From positions 744,001 to 808,000 of the forward strand of contig NZ_CP108529.1 in assembly GCF_036002945.1 (NCBI RefSeq): a DNA stretch of 64,000 nucleotides, in the 5' to 3' direction. Below the pieces are notes generated by a model that was given only the letters and a program-made list of their open reading frames with translations, did not search any database and was not told the DNA's origin. A program made the translations under genes and the position numbers. Below, piece by piece: positions 34,753-42,110 of the stretch (positions within the stretch are counted from its first letter, which is position 1; each line of letters begins with the position of its first letter). Source of the stretch: Streptomyces sp. NBC_01224. GTDB lineage: Bacteria > Actinomycetota > Actinomycetes > Streptomycetales > Streptomycetaceae.

Positions 34753-35982
34753 TCAGGAGCCGTACACCCCCGCACGGTACTTCGGCAGCCGTACCGTGAC
34801 CTTCATCCCGGCGCCGATGCCCGTCTCGATGACGAGTCCGTAGTCGTCCCCGTACACCTGGCGCAGCCGCTCGTCGACGTTGAGCAGCCCGATTCCGGTC
34901 GACTTGCCGCCCTCGCCGCGCAGGATGTGGCGCAGGCGTTCCGGATCCATCCCGGCGCCGTCGTCCTCGATGACGACCTCGGCCTCCGAACCGGCGTCGA
35001 GTGCGCGGATGGTGATGCGGGTCGGGGTCTCCCCTGCTCGAACGGAGTCGGGAGTTCGGGGAAGGGTGACGGCTCCTTCGAGGCCGTGTTTGACGGCGTT
35101 CTCGACCAGGGGCTGGAGGCAGAGGAACGGCAGGGCGACCGGCAGTACCTCGGGGGCGACCTGGAGGGTGACCGCAAGCCGCTCTCCGAAGCGGGCCCGT
35201 ACCAGTGCCAGGTACTGGTCGATGGAGTGGAGTTCGTCGGCGAGGGTGGTGAAGTCGCCGTGGCTGCGGAACGAGTAGCGGGTGAAGTCGGCGAATTCCA
35301 GCAGGAGTTCACGGGCCTGCTCGGGGTCGGTGCGGACGAACGAGGCGATGGCTGCCAGCGAGTTGAAGATGAAGTGCGGGGAGATCTGGGCCCGCAGCGC
35401 CCTGATCTCGGCCTCGATGAGCTGAGTGCGGGACCGGTCGAGTTCGGCGAGTTCCAGCTGTACGCAGACCCAGCGGGCCACCTCTCCGGCCGCTCTCGCC
35501 AGCACCGCGGATTCGCGAGGGGCGTAGGCGATGAGGGTGCCGAGGACCCGGTGGTCGACGGTGAGCGGCACGGCGACGGCCCAGCGCAATGGGCAGTCGA
35601 GGTCGTCGCAGTCGCTGTGGAAGGCGGTGTCCCGGCCGCTGGCGAGGAGGTCTCGCACCTGGTCCATGACGTGCCGGCCGTGGTGTTCGCCCTCGCCGTC
35701 CCAGACGAGCACCCGGTCGCGGTCGGTGAGGCAGAGGGCGTCGGTGCCGAGCAGGGAGCGGAGCCTGCGGGCGGATTTACGGGCGCTCTCCTCGGTGAGT
35801 CCGGCGCGCAGTGGGGGCGCGGCGAGCGAGGCGGTGTGCAGGGTCTCGAAGGTGGCGTGCTCGACGGGGGTTCCGACGTCGCTGGTACGGACCGGCCGGG
35901 CGGTGCGGCGGCCGAGCAGGAAGCCCGCGCCGAGCAGCAGGAGGACGAGCAGGACGAGTACGGCGTATCCGGCCCCGGTCAT
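34753..35982 (-). CDS. LytS-type sensor histidine kinase
   Basis: A 409-residue kinase. One N-terminal membrane segment (YAVLVLLVLLLLGAGFLLG), a GAF-like domain (~55-190, LRSLLGTDALCLTDRDRVLVWDGEG), a His-kinase motif RAQISPHFIFNSLAAIASF (phospho-acceptor His near 222), and a GHKL ATPase domain (N box PLVENAVKHGLEG, G1 EDDGAGMDPE, G2 GIGLLNVDERL). It pairs with the LytTR regulator at 38087; between them lie a DUF485 protein and a symporter, all on one strand. The segment RTPDSVRAGETPTR (around residue 305-320) is encoded by a hairpin repeat inserted into the ATPase domain (see repeat at 35024). GGGGGGACACCG precedes ATG 35982. Confidence 0.88.
   Translation of the reverse strand: MTGAGYAVLVLLVLLLLGAGFLLGRRTARPVRTSDVGTPVEHATFETLHTASLAAPPLRAGLTEESARKSARRLRSLLGTDALCLTDRDRVLVWDGEGEHHGRHVMDQVRDLLASGRDTAFHSDCDDLDCPLRWAVAVPLTVDHRVLGTLIAYAPRESAVLARAAGEVARWVCVQLELAELDRSRTQLIEAEIRALRAQISPHFIFNSLAAIASFVRTDPEQARELLLEFADFTRYSFRSHGDFTTLADELHSIDQYLALVRARFGERLAVTLQVAPEVLPVALPFLCLQPLVENAVKHGLEGAVTLPRTPDSVRAGETPTRITIRALDAGSEAEVVIEDDGAGMDPERLRHILRGEGGKSTGIGLLNVDERLRQVYGDDYGLVIETGIGAGMKVTVRLPKYRAGVYGS
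35024..35066. repeat. Interspersed hairpin repeat, copy 1, inside the kinase gene
   Basis: About 43 bases resembling the copy at 36082-36124 at roughly 36 positions. The core CCCTGCTCGAACGGAGT then GGAGTTCGGGGAAGG forms an imperfect inverted repeat. It encodes about 14 residues in the ATPase domain of the LytS-like kinase without breaking the frame. Confidence 0.65.
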
Positions 35983-36081
35983 CGGTGTCCCCCCGAGGTC
36001 GGGAGGGCCCGGCAGTGGGCAGCGCGGGTGAAGGAGCGGGGCTGGGGTACGTGCATCGCAAGGCGGATGATCGGGGCAGAT

Positions 36082-36124
36082 GGGGTCTTCCCTGCTCGAA
36101 CGCAGCTGAGAGCTTGGGGAAGGA
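36082..36124. repeat. Interspersed hairpin repeat, copy 2, intergenic
   Basis: Second copy of the element, in the gap between the symporter and kinase genes: GGGGTCTTCCCTGCTCGAAC, then GCAGCTGAGAGCTTGGGGAAGG. The ends CTTCCC / GGGGAAG and GCTC / GAGC pair as a hairpin. Confidence 0.7.
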
Positions 36125-36199
36125 GCGTTGGTGATTGACGGCAACGCCGCGAGGTGCGTGCCCCGGCCCCGCGACGCCGCGAAGCCCGCTGCCGGGCCC

Positions 36200-37663
36200 T
36201 CACAGCGCTTCCGGCAGGTGGAAGCGGGTCATGGCGGCGTTCGTACCGGGAGGTATGGAGCCGGGCGTGGCGAGGGACACCAGGACCATGGCGAGGAATC
36301 CGACCGGCACCGACCAGACGGCGGGCCAGGCGAGCAGAGCGTGCGGCCAGCCGGGCGGGCGTACCGCGCCGCTGACGGTGATGGCGACGGACAGGAACGC
36401 GGAGCCGCCGCCGAGCAGCAGCCCGGCGATCGCGCCGGGCGGGGTGAGCCGCCGCCACCAGATGCCGAGGACCAGCAGTGGGCAGAAGGAGGACGCGGAG
36501 ACGGCGAAGGCCATCCCCACCGAGTCGGCCACCGGCACCCGGCTCACCATCAGTGAACCGGCCAGCGGTACGCACATGGCGAGGACGGTGGCCAGCCGGA
36601 AGTGCCGTACCCCGCGCGACGGGAACACGTCCTGGGTGATCACTCCGGCGACGGCCATCGTGAGGCCGGAGGCGGTCGACAGGAACGCCGCGAAGGCGCC
36701 GCCCGCGATGAGCGCGCCGAGCAGGTCCCCGCCGAGCCCGCCGATGACGCGTTCGGGCAGCAGCAGCACGGCGGCGTCCGCGTCCCCGCCGTGGATCAGC
36801 TCGGGGGCGTACAGCCTGCCCAGTGCGCCGTAGACCGGCGGCAGCAGATAGAACAGGCCGATGAGGGCGAGGACAGCGACCGTCGTGCGTCTGGCGTCGC
36901 GGCCGTTGGGGCTGGTGTAGAAGCGGACGACGACATGCGGGAGGCCCATGGTGCCGAGGAACGTCGCGACGATCAGCCCGTAGGTGGCGTACAGCGGATG
37001 GTCGGCGCGGAACACGGAGAGCTGCTCGTCGAAGTGGACGCGGGGCTGCCCGTCGCCCCGCCAGGCGAGCACCAGGAAGATCGCGGGGACGAGGAGTGCG
37101 GTCAGCTTCAGCCAGTACTGGAAGACCTGTACGAAGGTGATGGACCGCATGCCGCCCGCGGCGACGGCTATGACGACGACGGAGGCCACGAGCACATCAC
37201 CGAGCCAGCCGGGCGCCCCGGTCAGGATCTTGAGCGTCAGCCCCGCGCCCTGGAGTTGCGGTACGAGATAGAGCCAGCCCGCCGCGACGACGAAGACGCT
37301 CACCAGCCTGCGCACCTGCCGCGATTCCAGCCGCCCCTCGGCGAAGTCGGGCAGGGTGTACGCCCCCGAGCGGCGCAGCGGTGCGGCGACGAACACCAGC
37401 AGCACCAGATAGCCCGCGGTGTATCCGACCGGGTACCAGAGCATGTCCGGGCCGTGCACGAGCACCAGGCCGGCGATGCCGAGGAAGGAGGCGGCGGAGA
37501 GGTATTCGCCGCTGATCGCTGCGGCGTTGAGCCGGGGCCGTACGGTGCGTGAGGCGACGTAGAAGTCGGAGGTGGTACGGGAGATGCGCAGCCCGAAACC
37601 GCCGACGAGGACGGTCGCGACGACGACGGCGGCGACGGCCGCCACCGCGTAGGTACGGCTCAC
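36200..37663 (-). CDS. Sodium:solute symporter (SSS family), acetate/pyruvate-type
   Basis: A 487-residue transporter with ~13 membrane segments. Family blocks are DFYVASRTVRPRLNAAAISGEYLSAASFLG near residue 35 (shown in part: AAISGEYLSAASFLG), FLGTMGLPHVVVRFYTSPN, and GAFAAFLSTASGLTMAVAGVI with the sodium-site serines. It most resembles ActP/MctP-like monocarboxylate symporters, and the DUF485 partner upstream, coupled by a GTGA overlap, is what acetate permease loci show. Located between the LytTR regulator and the LytS kinase, it is probably their target. GTG 37663 start. Substrate likely acetate, pyruvate or lactate. Confidence 0.85.
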   Translation of the reverse strand: MSRTYAVAAVAAVVVATVLVGGFGLRISRTTSDFYVASRTVRPRLNAAAISGEYLSAASFLGIAGLVLVHGPDMLWYPVGYTAGYLVLLVFVAAPLRRSGAYTLPDFAEGRLESRQVRRLVSVFVVAAGWLYLVPQLQGAGLTLKILTGAPGWLGDVLVASVVVIAVAAGGMRSITFVQVFQYWLKLTALLVPAIFLVLAWRGDGQPRVHFDEQLSVFRADHPLYATYGLIVATFLGTMGLPHVVVRFYTSPNGRDARRTTVAVLALIGLFYLLPPVYGALGRLYAPELIHGGDADAAVLLLPERVIGGLGGDLLGALIAGGAFAAFLSTASGLTMAVAGVITQDVFPSRGVRHFRLATVLAMCVPLAGSLMVSRVPVADSVGMAFAVSASSFCPLLVLGIWWRRLTPPGAIAGLLLGGGSAFLSVAITVSGAVRPPGWPHALLAWPAVWSVPVGFLAMVLVSLATPGSIPPGTNAAMTRFHLPEAL

Positions 37664-38022
37664 TGTGCGGGGCGGCCTTCCACGAGCCGGGCGAAGTCGC
37701 GTTCGTTGCGCTCGGCCCGTCGCACGTACCACCAGGCGGCCAGGGTCAGTGGTGGGTACGCGGCGAACCCCAGGACGGCCCAGACGAGCGCGGCGCTGTG
37801 CAGGGCTTCGAAGACCAGCGGCAGTGTGCCGACGACGACGGCGAGGACGGTGAACGCGGTGAGTCCGGCCCGCAGTTGGCTGCGCATCAGCGAGCGGACG
37901 TAGGCGCCGCCGAGTGCGGTCTGCTCGTCGATCTCCGACTGGGTGCGGTAGCGCGGCAGCGGGCGCACCCGCCGGGGCTCCCCCGTCACCACTTCACGCC
38001 GGGGCGTTGGCTCTGCGGACAT
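37660..38022 (-). CDS. DUF485-type small membrane protein, symporter partner
   Basis: A 120-residue protein with two membrane segments (GLTAFTVLAVVVGTLPLVFEAL and AVLGFAAYPPLTLAAWWYVRRAE) and a basic N-terminus. DUF485/YjcH-like proteins are encoded just before ActP-type acetate symporters; here the stop overlaps the symporter GTG. It is likely a subunit or assembly factor. ATG 38022; the LytTR gene ends 64 bp upstream. Confidence 0.75.
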   Translation of the reverse strand: MSAEPTPRREVVTGEPRRVRPLPRYRTQSEIDEQTALGGAYVRSLMRSQLRAGLTAFTVLAVVVGTLPLVFEALHSAALVWAVLGFAAYPPLTLAAWWYVRRAERNERDFARLVEGRPAQ

Positions 38023-38086
38023 GGGCCCGGAGTGTACGCAGCACCGGACGGTCGTGGGAAGGGGTTCGAGCCCGGGCAGGGCCTGG

Positions 38087-38839
38087 TCAGCGGCCGGTCT
38101 GGCGCATCAGCAGATCGCGCAGCGCGCGGGCGTGGCGACGGCTCACGGCGAGCTCCGCAGTGCCGATGCGCACACTCATGCTGCCCGCGTCGAGTCGGAG
38201 TTCGTCGATCCGCCCCAGCGCGACGAGATGGCGGCGGTGGATGCGTACGAAGCCGCGCGAGCGCCAGCGTTCCTCCAGGGTGGTGAGGGGGACGCGGACG
38301 AGGTGGCTGCCGTTGTCGGTGTGCAGCCGGGCGTAGTCGCCCTGGGCCTCGGCGTAGGCGATGTCGCCGATCGGGATGAACCGGATCACTCCGCCGAGCT
38401 CCACCGGTATCTGGTCGTTCGCGGTGTCGAGTGCGGGTGCGGAGCGGTCGCCGACCTGTTCGGCCACGCGTCGTACCGCTTCGGCGAGGCGTTCGCGGCG
38501 TACCGGCTTGAGGACGTAGTCGACGGCTTTCAGGTCGAAGGCATGGACGGCGAAGCCCTCGTGTGCGGTGACGAAGACGATGAGCGGGGGCGCGGCGAAT
38601 CCGGCCAGCAGCTGGGCGACGTCGAGACCGGTGAGGCCCGCCATGTGGATGTCGAGGAAGACGACGTCGATGGCGGACGGGTCGTCGGGGCCCGCCTCGA
38701 CGGCGCTGCCGATGCGGCGCAGCGCCTCGGTGGCTCCGGTGGCGCCCTCGGCGCTGCGGATGCGGGGATCGGCGCGCAGGAGGTAGAGGAGTTCCTCCAG
38801 GGCGGGTTCTTCGTCGTCGACGGCGAGTACGCGCAGCAT
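38087..38839 (-). CDS. LytTR-type response regulator
   Basis: A 250-residue regulator. The receiver domain (1-~125) shows the acidic pocket VDDEEP, the phospho-acceptor Asp in VVFLDIHMAGLTGLD near residue 63, and VTAHEGFAVHAF and KPV. The LytTR DNA-binding domain (~140-245) shows IRFIPIGDIAYAEAQGDYARLHT and RIHRRHLV. It is first in an apparent operon regulator - DUF485 - symporter - kinase, the inverse of the usual kinase-regulator order. BtsSR/YpdAB of E. coli control pyruvate-related transporters in the same way. Confidence 0.9.
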   Translation of the reverse strand: MLRVLAVDDEEPALEELLYLLRADPRIRSAEGATGATEALRRIGSAVEAGPDDPSAIDVVFLDIHMAGLTGLDVAQLLAGFAAPPLIVFVTAHEGFAVHAFDLKAVDYVLKPVRRERLAEAVRRVAEQVGDRSAPALDTANDQIPVELGGVIRFIPIGDIAYAEAQGDYARLHTDNGSHLVRVPLTTLEERWRSRGFVRIHRRHLVALGRIDELRLDAGSMSVRIGTAELAVSRRHARALRDLLMRQTGR

Positions 38840-38902
38840 GGGCGGAGTGTAGAACGTGCGTGGGGGTGCCGGGCCGGAGTGCGGGGCACCCGCCGGACCG
38901 GG

Positions 38903-39763
38903 CTACTTGAGCAGTCGGGACAGGCGGCGGTCGGCCAGCGGTTTGCCGCCGGTCTGGCAGGTGGGGCAGTACTGGAGCGAGGAGTCGCTGAACGACACCT
39001 CGCGGATGGTGTCGCCGCAGACGGGGCACGCCTCGCCGGTGCGTCCATGGACGCGCATCCCGCTCTTCTTCTCGGCCTTGAGCTCTCCGGCCCGCAGTCC
39101 GCTGGAACGGGCGACCGCGTCGCGGAGTGTGGTGCGCAGCGCGGTGTGCAGCCGGCTGATCTGGTCGTCGGTGAGGTTCGCGGTGAGCAGATACGGCGAC
39201 ATCTTCGCCGCGTGCAGGATCTCGTCGCTGTAGGCGTTGCCGATGCCCGCGATCAGGGACTGGTCGCGCAGGGCGCCCTTGATCCGGCGGCGTTCCCCGG
39301 CGAGCAGCGCGGCGAACGCGTCCCGGTCGAAGGAATCGTCGAGGGGGTCGGGGCCGAGTCGGGCGATGCCGGGCACCTCGGCCGGTTCGTGCACCAGGTA
39401 TACGGCGAGGCGTTTGGCGGTGCCCGCCTCGGTGAGGTCGAAGCCGTCGCCGCCGGTGAGTACGGTGCGCAACGCCAGGGGTCCCTTGCCGGGGCGCGGC
39501 GGCGCCGCGGGGAAACCGTCCTTCCAGCGCAGCCAGCCGGCCCGGGCGAGGTGGGTGATCAGGTGGAGCTGCCCGGCGGCGATGTCCAGGAACTTGCCGT
39601 GCCGGGCGATGGCCGTGACCGTGGTGCCGTGCAGCGCGGTGAGGGGCGGGTCGTACGTCTTGAGGACACTGACGGTCAGTGGCAGGACGCGGTCGATCTC
39701 CCTGCCGACGAGGTGGTCGTCGAGGAAGACCCGCAGGGCTTCGACTTCCGGCAGTTCGGGCAT
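38903..39763 (-). CDS. Formamidopyrimidine/endonuclease VIII-type DNA glycosylase
   Basis: A 286-residue base-excision repair enzyme. It starts MPELPEVEALRV, so after Met removal Pro1 and Glu2 are the catalytic residues. The helix-two-turns-helix (~135-225, IKGALRDQSLIAGIGNAYSDEIL) and a zinc finger (CPVCGD...SSLQYCPTCQTGGKPL near 241-268) complete the fold. It removes oxidised purines or pyrimidines; which of Fpg or Nei specificity applies cannot be read here. Streptomyces has several such genes. It lies after the LytTR gene but with a separate context. Confidence 0.92.
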   Translation of the reverse strand: MPELPEVEALRVFLDDHLVGREIDRVLPLTVSVLKTYDPPLTALHGTTVTAIARHGKFLDIAAGQLHLITHLARAGWLRWKDGFPAAPPRPGKGPLALRTVLTGGDGFDLTEAGTAKRLAVYLVHEPAEVPGIARLGPDPLDDSFDRDAFAALLAGERRRIKGALRDQSLIAGIGNAYSDEILHAAKMSPYLLTANLTDDQISRLHTALRTTLRDAVARSSGLRAGELKAEKKSGMRVHGRTGEACPVCGDTIREVSFSDSSLQYCPTCQTGGKPLADRRLSRLLK

Positions 39764-39799
39764 GGTTCCAGACTGCCGGAAGCGTCGGCCGGCCGCCTG

Positions 39800-40654
39800 T
39801 CAGAGGCCGTACACGCGCTCGGCCGTGGCGGCGAGGACGCGGTGCCGCTCGTCCTCGGTGAGGGCGTCTGTCAGGGTGCGTGCCGTGTCGACGACCTCCC
39901 GGTACGTGGCGGCGAGCCGGCACACCGGCCAGTCCGAGCCGAACATCAGCCGGTCGGGCCCGAAGGCGTCGAGGACGGTGTCGGCATAGGGGCGCAGATC
40001 ACTCACGGTCCAGGAGTGCACATCGGCCTCGGTGACCAGGCCGGAGAGTTTGCACACGGTGTTGGGGCGGGCGGCCAGGGCTCGGAGGTCGTCGGCCCAG
40101 GGGTGCAGTTCGCCGGTGGCGACGGGCGGCTTGCCGGCATGGTCGAGTACGAAGGTCAGCCCGGGCAGCAGGGCGGCGGCCTCGATGGTGGCGGGCAACT
40201 GGTGGGCCTGGACGACGAGGTCGTAGACGAGCCCTGCGTCGGCGACGGCTCGCAGTCCGCGCCGGACGTCGGGGCGCAGCAGCCACTGGGGATCGGGTTC
40301 ACCCTGGACCTGGTGGCGGATACCGACGAGCCGGTCGCCGCCCGGGAGTTCACGCAGCGCGGCAAGGGTGTCGGCGACGTCCGGCGCCGTGAGGTCGCAC
40401 CAGCCGACGACGCCCGCGACGAGGTCGTTGTCGTGGGCGAGGGCCAGGAACTCGGGCGTCTCGTCCGGGACGGTGACGGTCTGGACGAGGACGGTGGCAC
40501 ACACCCCGACGGCGCGCGCCTCGGGCTCCAGGTCGGCGAGGGTGAACGTACGCCGGAGCGGGGCGAGTGCGTCGCCGGTGATCCAGTCCTGGTCGCGCAC
40601 CGACAGGTCCCACACGTGGTGGTGGGCGTCGACGATCCGTTGCTGACCGGTCAT
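39800..40654 (-). CDS. Amidohydrolase 2 family, L-fuconolactonase-like
   Basis: A 284-residue metal-dependent TIM-barrel hydrolase. It begins IVDAHHHVWDL (HxH), has LVGIRHQVQGE, FVLDHAGKPPVATGE and ends with FGSDWPVCRLAATY, which are the L-fuconolactonase/2-pyrone-4,6-dicarboxylate lactonase hallmarks. The product would be L-fuconate. One base separates it from the upstream mutarotase gene. With the aldo/keto reductase it forms a fucose/rhamnose oxidation module: sugar, mutarotation, dehydrogenation, lactone opening. ATG 40654. Confidence 0.8.
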   Translation of the reverse strand: MTGQQRIVDAHHHVWDLSVRDQDWITGDALAPLRRTFTLADLEPEARAVGVCATVLVQTVTVPDETPEFLALAHDNDLVAGVVGWCDLTAPDVADTLAALRELPGGDRLVGIRHQVQGEPDPQWLLRPDVRRGLRAVADAGLVYDLVVQAHQLPATIEAAALLPGLTFVLDHAGKPPVATGELHPWADDLRALAARPNTVCKLSGLVTEADVHSWTVSDLRPYADTVLDAFGPDRLMFGSDWPVCRLAATYREVVDTARTLTDALTEDERHRVLAATAERVYGL

Positions 40655-40655
40655 G

Positions 40656-40967
40656 TCACAGCTCCCAGGCAACCGGGAGACCGGCTTCGGCGCCGTCCGA
40701 CGAGTAGTCGTGCGCGACATCGAGGAGCTCGTCCATCCTCGCCTGCCAGGCGACGTTGACGGGGAGTCTCTCCAGTTCGGCGAGGAGTGCGGCGTAGTCC
40801 TCGCAGTCGATGACGTGGAAGAGATCGGTGCCGCTGCGCCAGATCGTCCAGGACGTGGCGCCCGCTGCCCGGATCGCGGTGGTCAGCTCCGCGGGGACTT
40901 CGCGGTGCGCGGCCTCGTACTCCTCGATGCGGTCCGCGCGGACCTTGGTGTGCAGGGCGATTCTCAT
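40656..40967 (-). CDS. L-rhamnose/L-fucose mutarotase
   Basis: A 103-residue ferredoxin-like fold protein of the RhaM family: MRIALHTKVRADRIEEYEAAH, SWTIWRSGTDLFHVIDCEDY and WQARMDELLDVAHDYS are typical. It speeds interconversion of sugar anomers. Placed between aldo/keto reductase and lactonase genes with one-base gaps on both sides, so it acts in the same pathway. Fucose or rhamnose cannot be told apart from the sequence. Confidence 0.88.
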   Translation of the reverse strand: MRIALHTKVRADRIEEYEAAHREVPAELTTAIRAAGATSWTIWRSGTDLFHVIDCEDYAALLAELERLPVNVAWQARMDELLDVAHDYSSDGAEAGLPVAWEL

Positions 40968-40968
40968 G

Positions 40969-41964
40969 TCAGTGTCCGTCCTCGGTCAGCAGGCCCTCGG
41001 CGCGCAGGTCTTCCCAGAGGGCGTCCGGGATCTCGCGGCGGAGCAGGGCGGCGGCGTCGCGCACCTCGTCCGGGGAGCGGGTGCCGACGAGCACTCCGGC
41101 GACGGCCGGGTGCGCGAGCGGGTAGTGGAGGGCCGCGGCCCGCAGCGGGACGCCGTGGCCCTCGGTTACGGCCTTGATGCGCAGCGCCCGGTCCAGGAGT
41201 GCCAGGGGCGCGGCCGTGTAGTCGTATGTGGCACCGGGGCGCGGGTCGGCGAGCAGCCCGGAGTTGAAGACCCCGCCGACGACGACGCTGCGGCCGCGGG
41301 CGGCCGCCTCGGGCAGCAGTTCGGTCAGGGCGGACTGGTCGAGGAGGGTGTATCGGCCCGCGCAGAGCACGACGTCGGCATCGGTGTCGCGCACGAAGCG
41401 GGTGAGCATCGCGGTCTGGTTCATGCCCGCGCCTATCGCGCCGATGACACCCTGTGCACGCAGCTTCTCCAGTTCGGGGTATGCCTCGTGGAACGCCGCC
41501 TCCGCGTGGTCGTCCGGGTCGTGCAGGTACGCGATGTCGAGGCGGTCGAGGCCGAGCCGTTCCAGGCTGTCCTCGATGCTGCGGCGTACGCCTTCGGCGC
41601 TGAAGTCCCACCGGCGGCGGTGCGTGGCCCGTACGGCGAAGCCCTCGGAGAGACCGTCGGACATGTGCTCGCAGGCCGTACCGGTGTCGGCGGGCAGCGG
41701 GTCGAGCACCCGTCCCACCTTGGTGGACAGCACATACGAGTCGCGGGGTCTGGCGCGCAGGGCCTCGCCGAGCCGTCGTTCGGAGAGGCCGAGTCCGTAG
41801 TGCGGCGCGGTGTCGAAGTAGCGGACGCCCTCGTCCCATGCGGCGTCGACGGCGGCCGCCGCCTGCGCGGGGTCGACGGCGGCGAAGAGATTGCCGATGG
41901 CAGCCGCTCCGAAGGACAGCTCGGTGATCTCGACCGCGCTGCTTCCCAGCCTGTTGCGCCGCAT
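40969..41964 (-). CDS. Aldo/keto reductase, L-fucose dehydrogenase-like
   Basis: A 331-residue NAD(P)-dependent barrel. Residues FDTAPHYGLGLSERRLGEAL (catalytic Asp and Tyr), LSTKVGR (Lys), and IAYLHDPDDH (His) form the AKR catalytic tetrad, and the group with VGGVFNSGLLADPRPGATYDY is typical of D-threo-aldose (L-fucose) 1-dehydrogenases. It would oxidise fucose to the lactone hydrolysed by the downstream enzyme. ATG 41964 with upstream GGGGAGGGCGG. First gene of the trio; dehydratase, aldolase and transporter genes are not in the window. Confidence 0.82.
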   Translation of the reverse strand: MRRNRLGSSAVEITELSFGAAAIGNLFAAVDPAQAAAAVDAAWDEGVRYFDTAPHYGLGLSERRLGEALRARPRDSYVLSTKVGRVLDPLPADTGTACEHMSDGLSEGFAVRATHRRRWDFSAEGVRRSIEDSLERLGLDRLDIAYLHDPDDHAEAAFHEAYPELEKLRAQGVIGAIGAGMNQTAMLTRFVRDTDADVVLCAGRYTLLDQSALTELLPEAAARGRSVVVGGVFNSGLLADPRPGATYDYTAAPLALLDRALRIKAVTEGHGVPLRAAALHYPLAHPAVAGVLVGTRSPDEVRDAAALLRREIPDALWEDLRAEGLLTEDGH

Positions 41965-42110
41965 GCTTCCGCCGCCCTCCCCGGTGATCGCTTCCTGCAC
42001 ACAGCGAATATTCATCGGATCACTTGGACGCGTCAACACCTCAGACGCCATGATCCGCAGCACATTCCCAGAAATCTGTCCGATCTATGGCCGATCTGGG
42101 CGCAGGCCGT

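Noticed and set aside
38021..40759. Frame of over 900 codons antisense to the LytTR, glycosylase and lactonase genes
   Set aside because: It crosses three well-supported genes and intergenic gaps; no domain recognised.
41965..42110. Possible sugar-repressor operator near ATTCATCGGATCA before the aldo/keto reductase gene
   Set aside because: Not palindromic enough and no matching regulator in the window.
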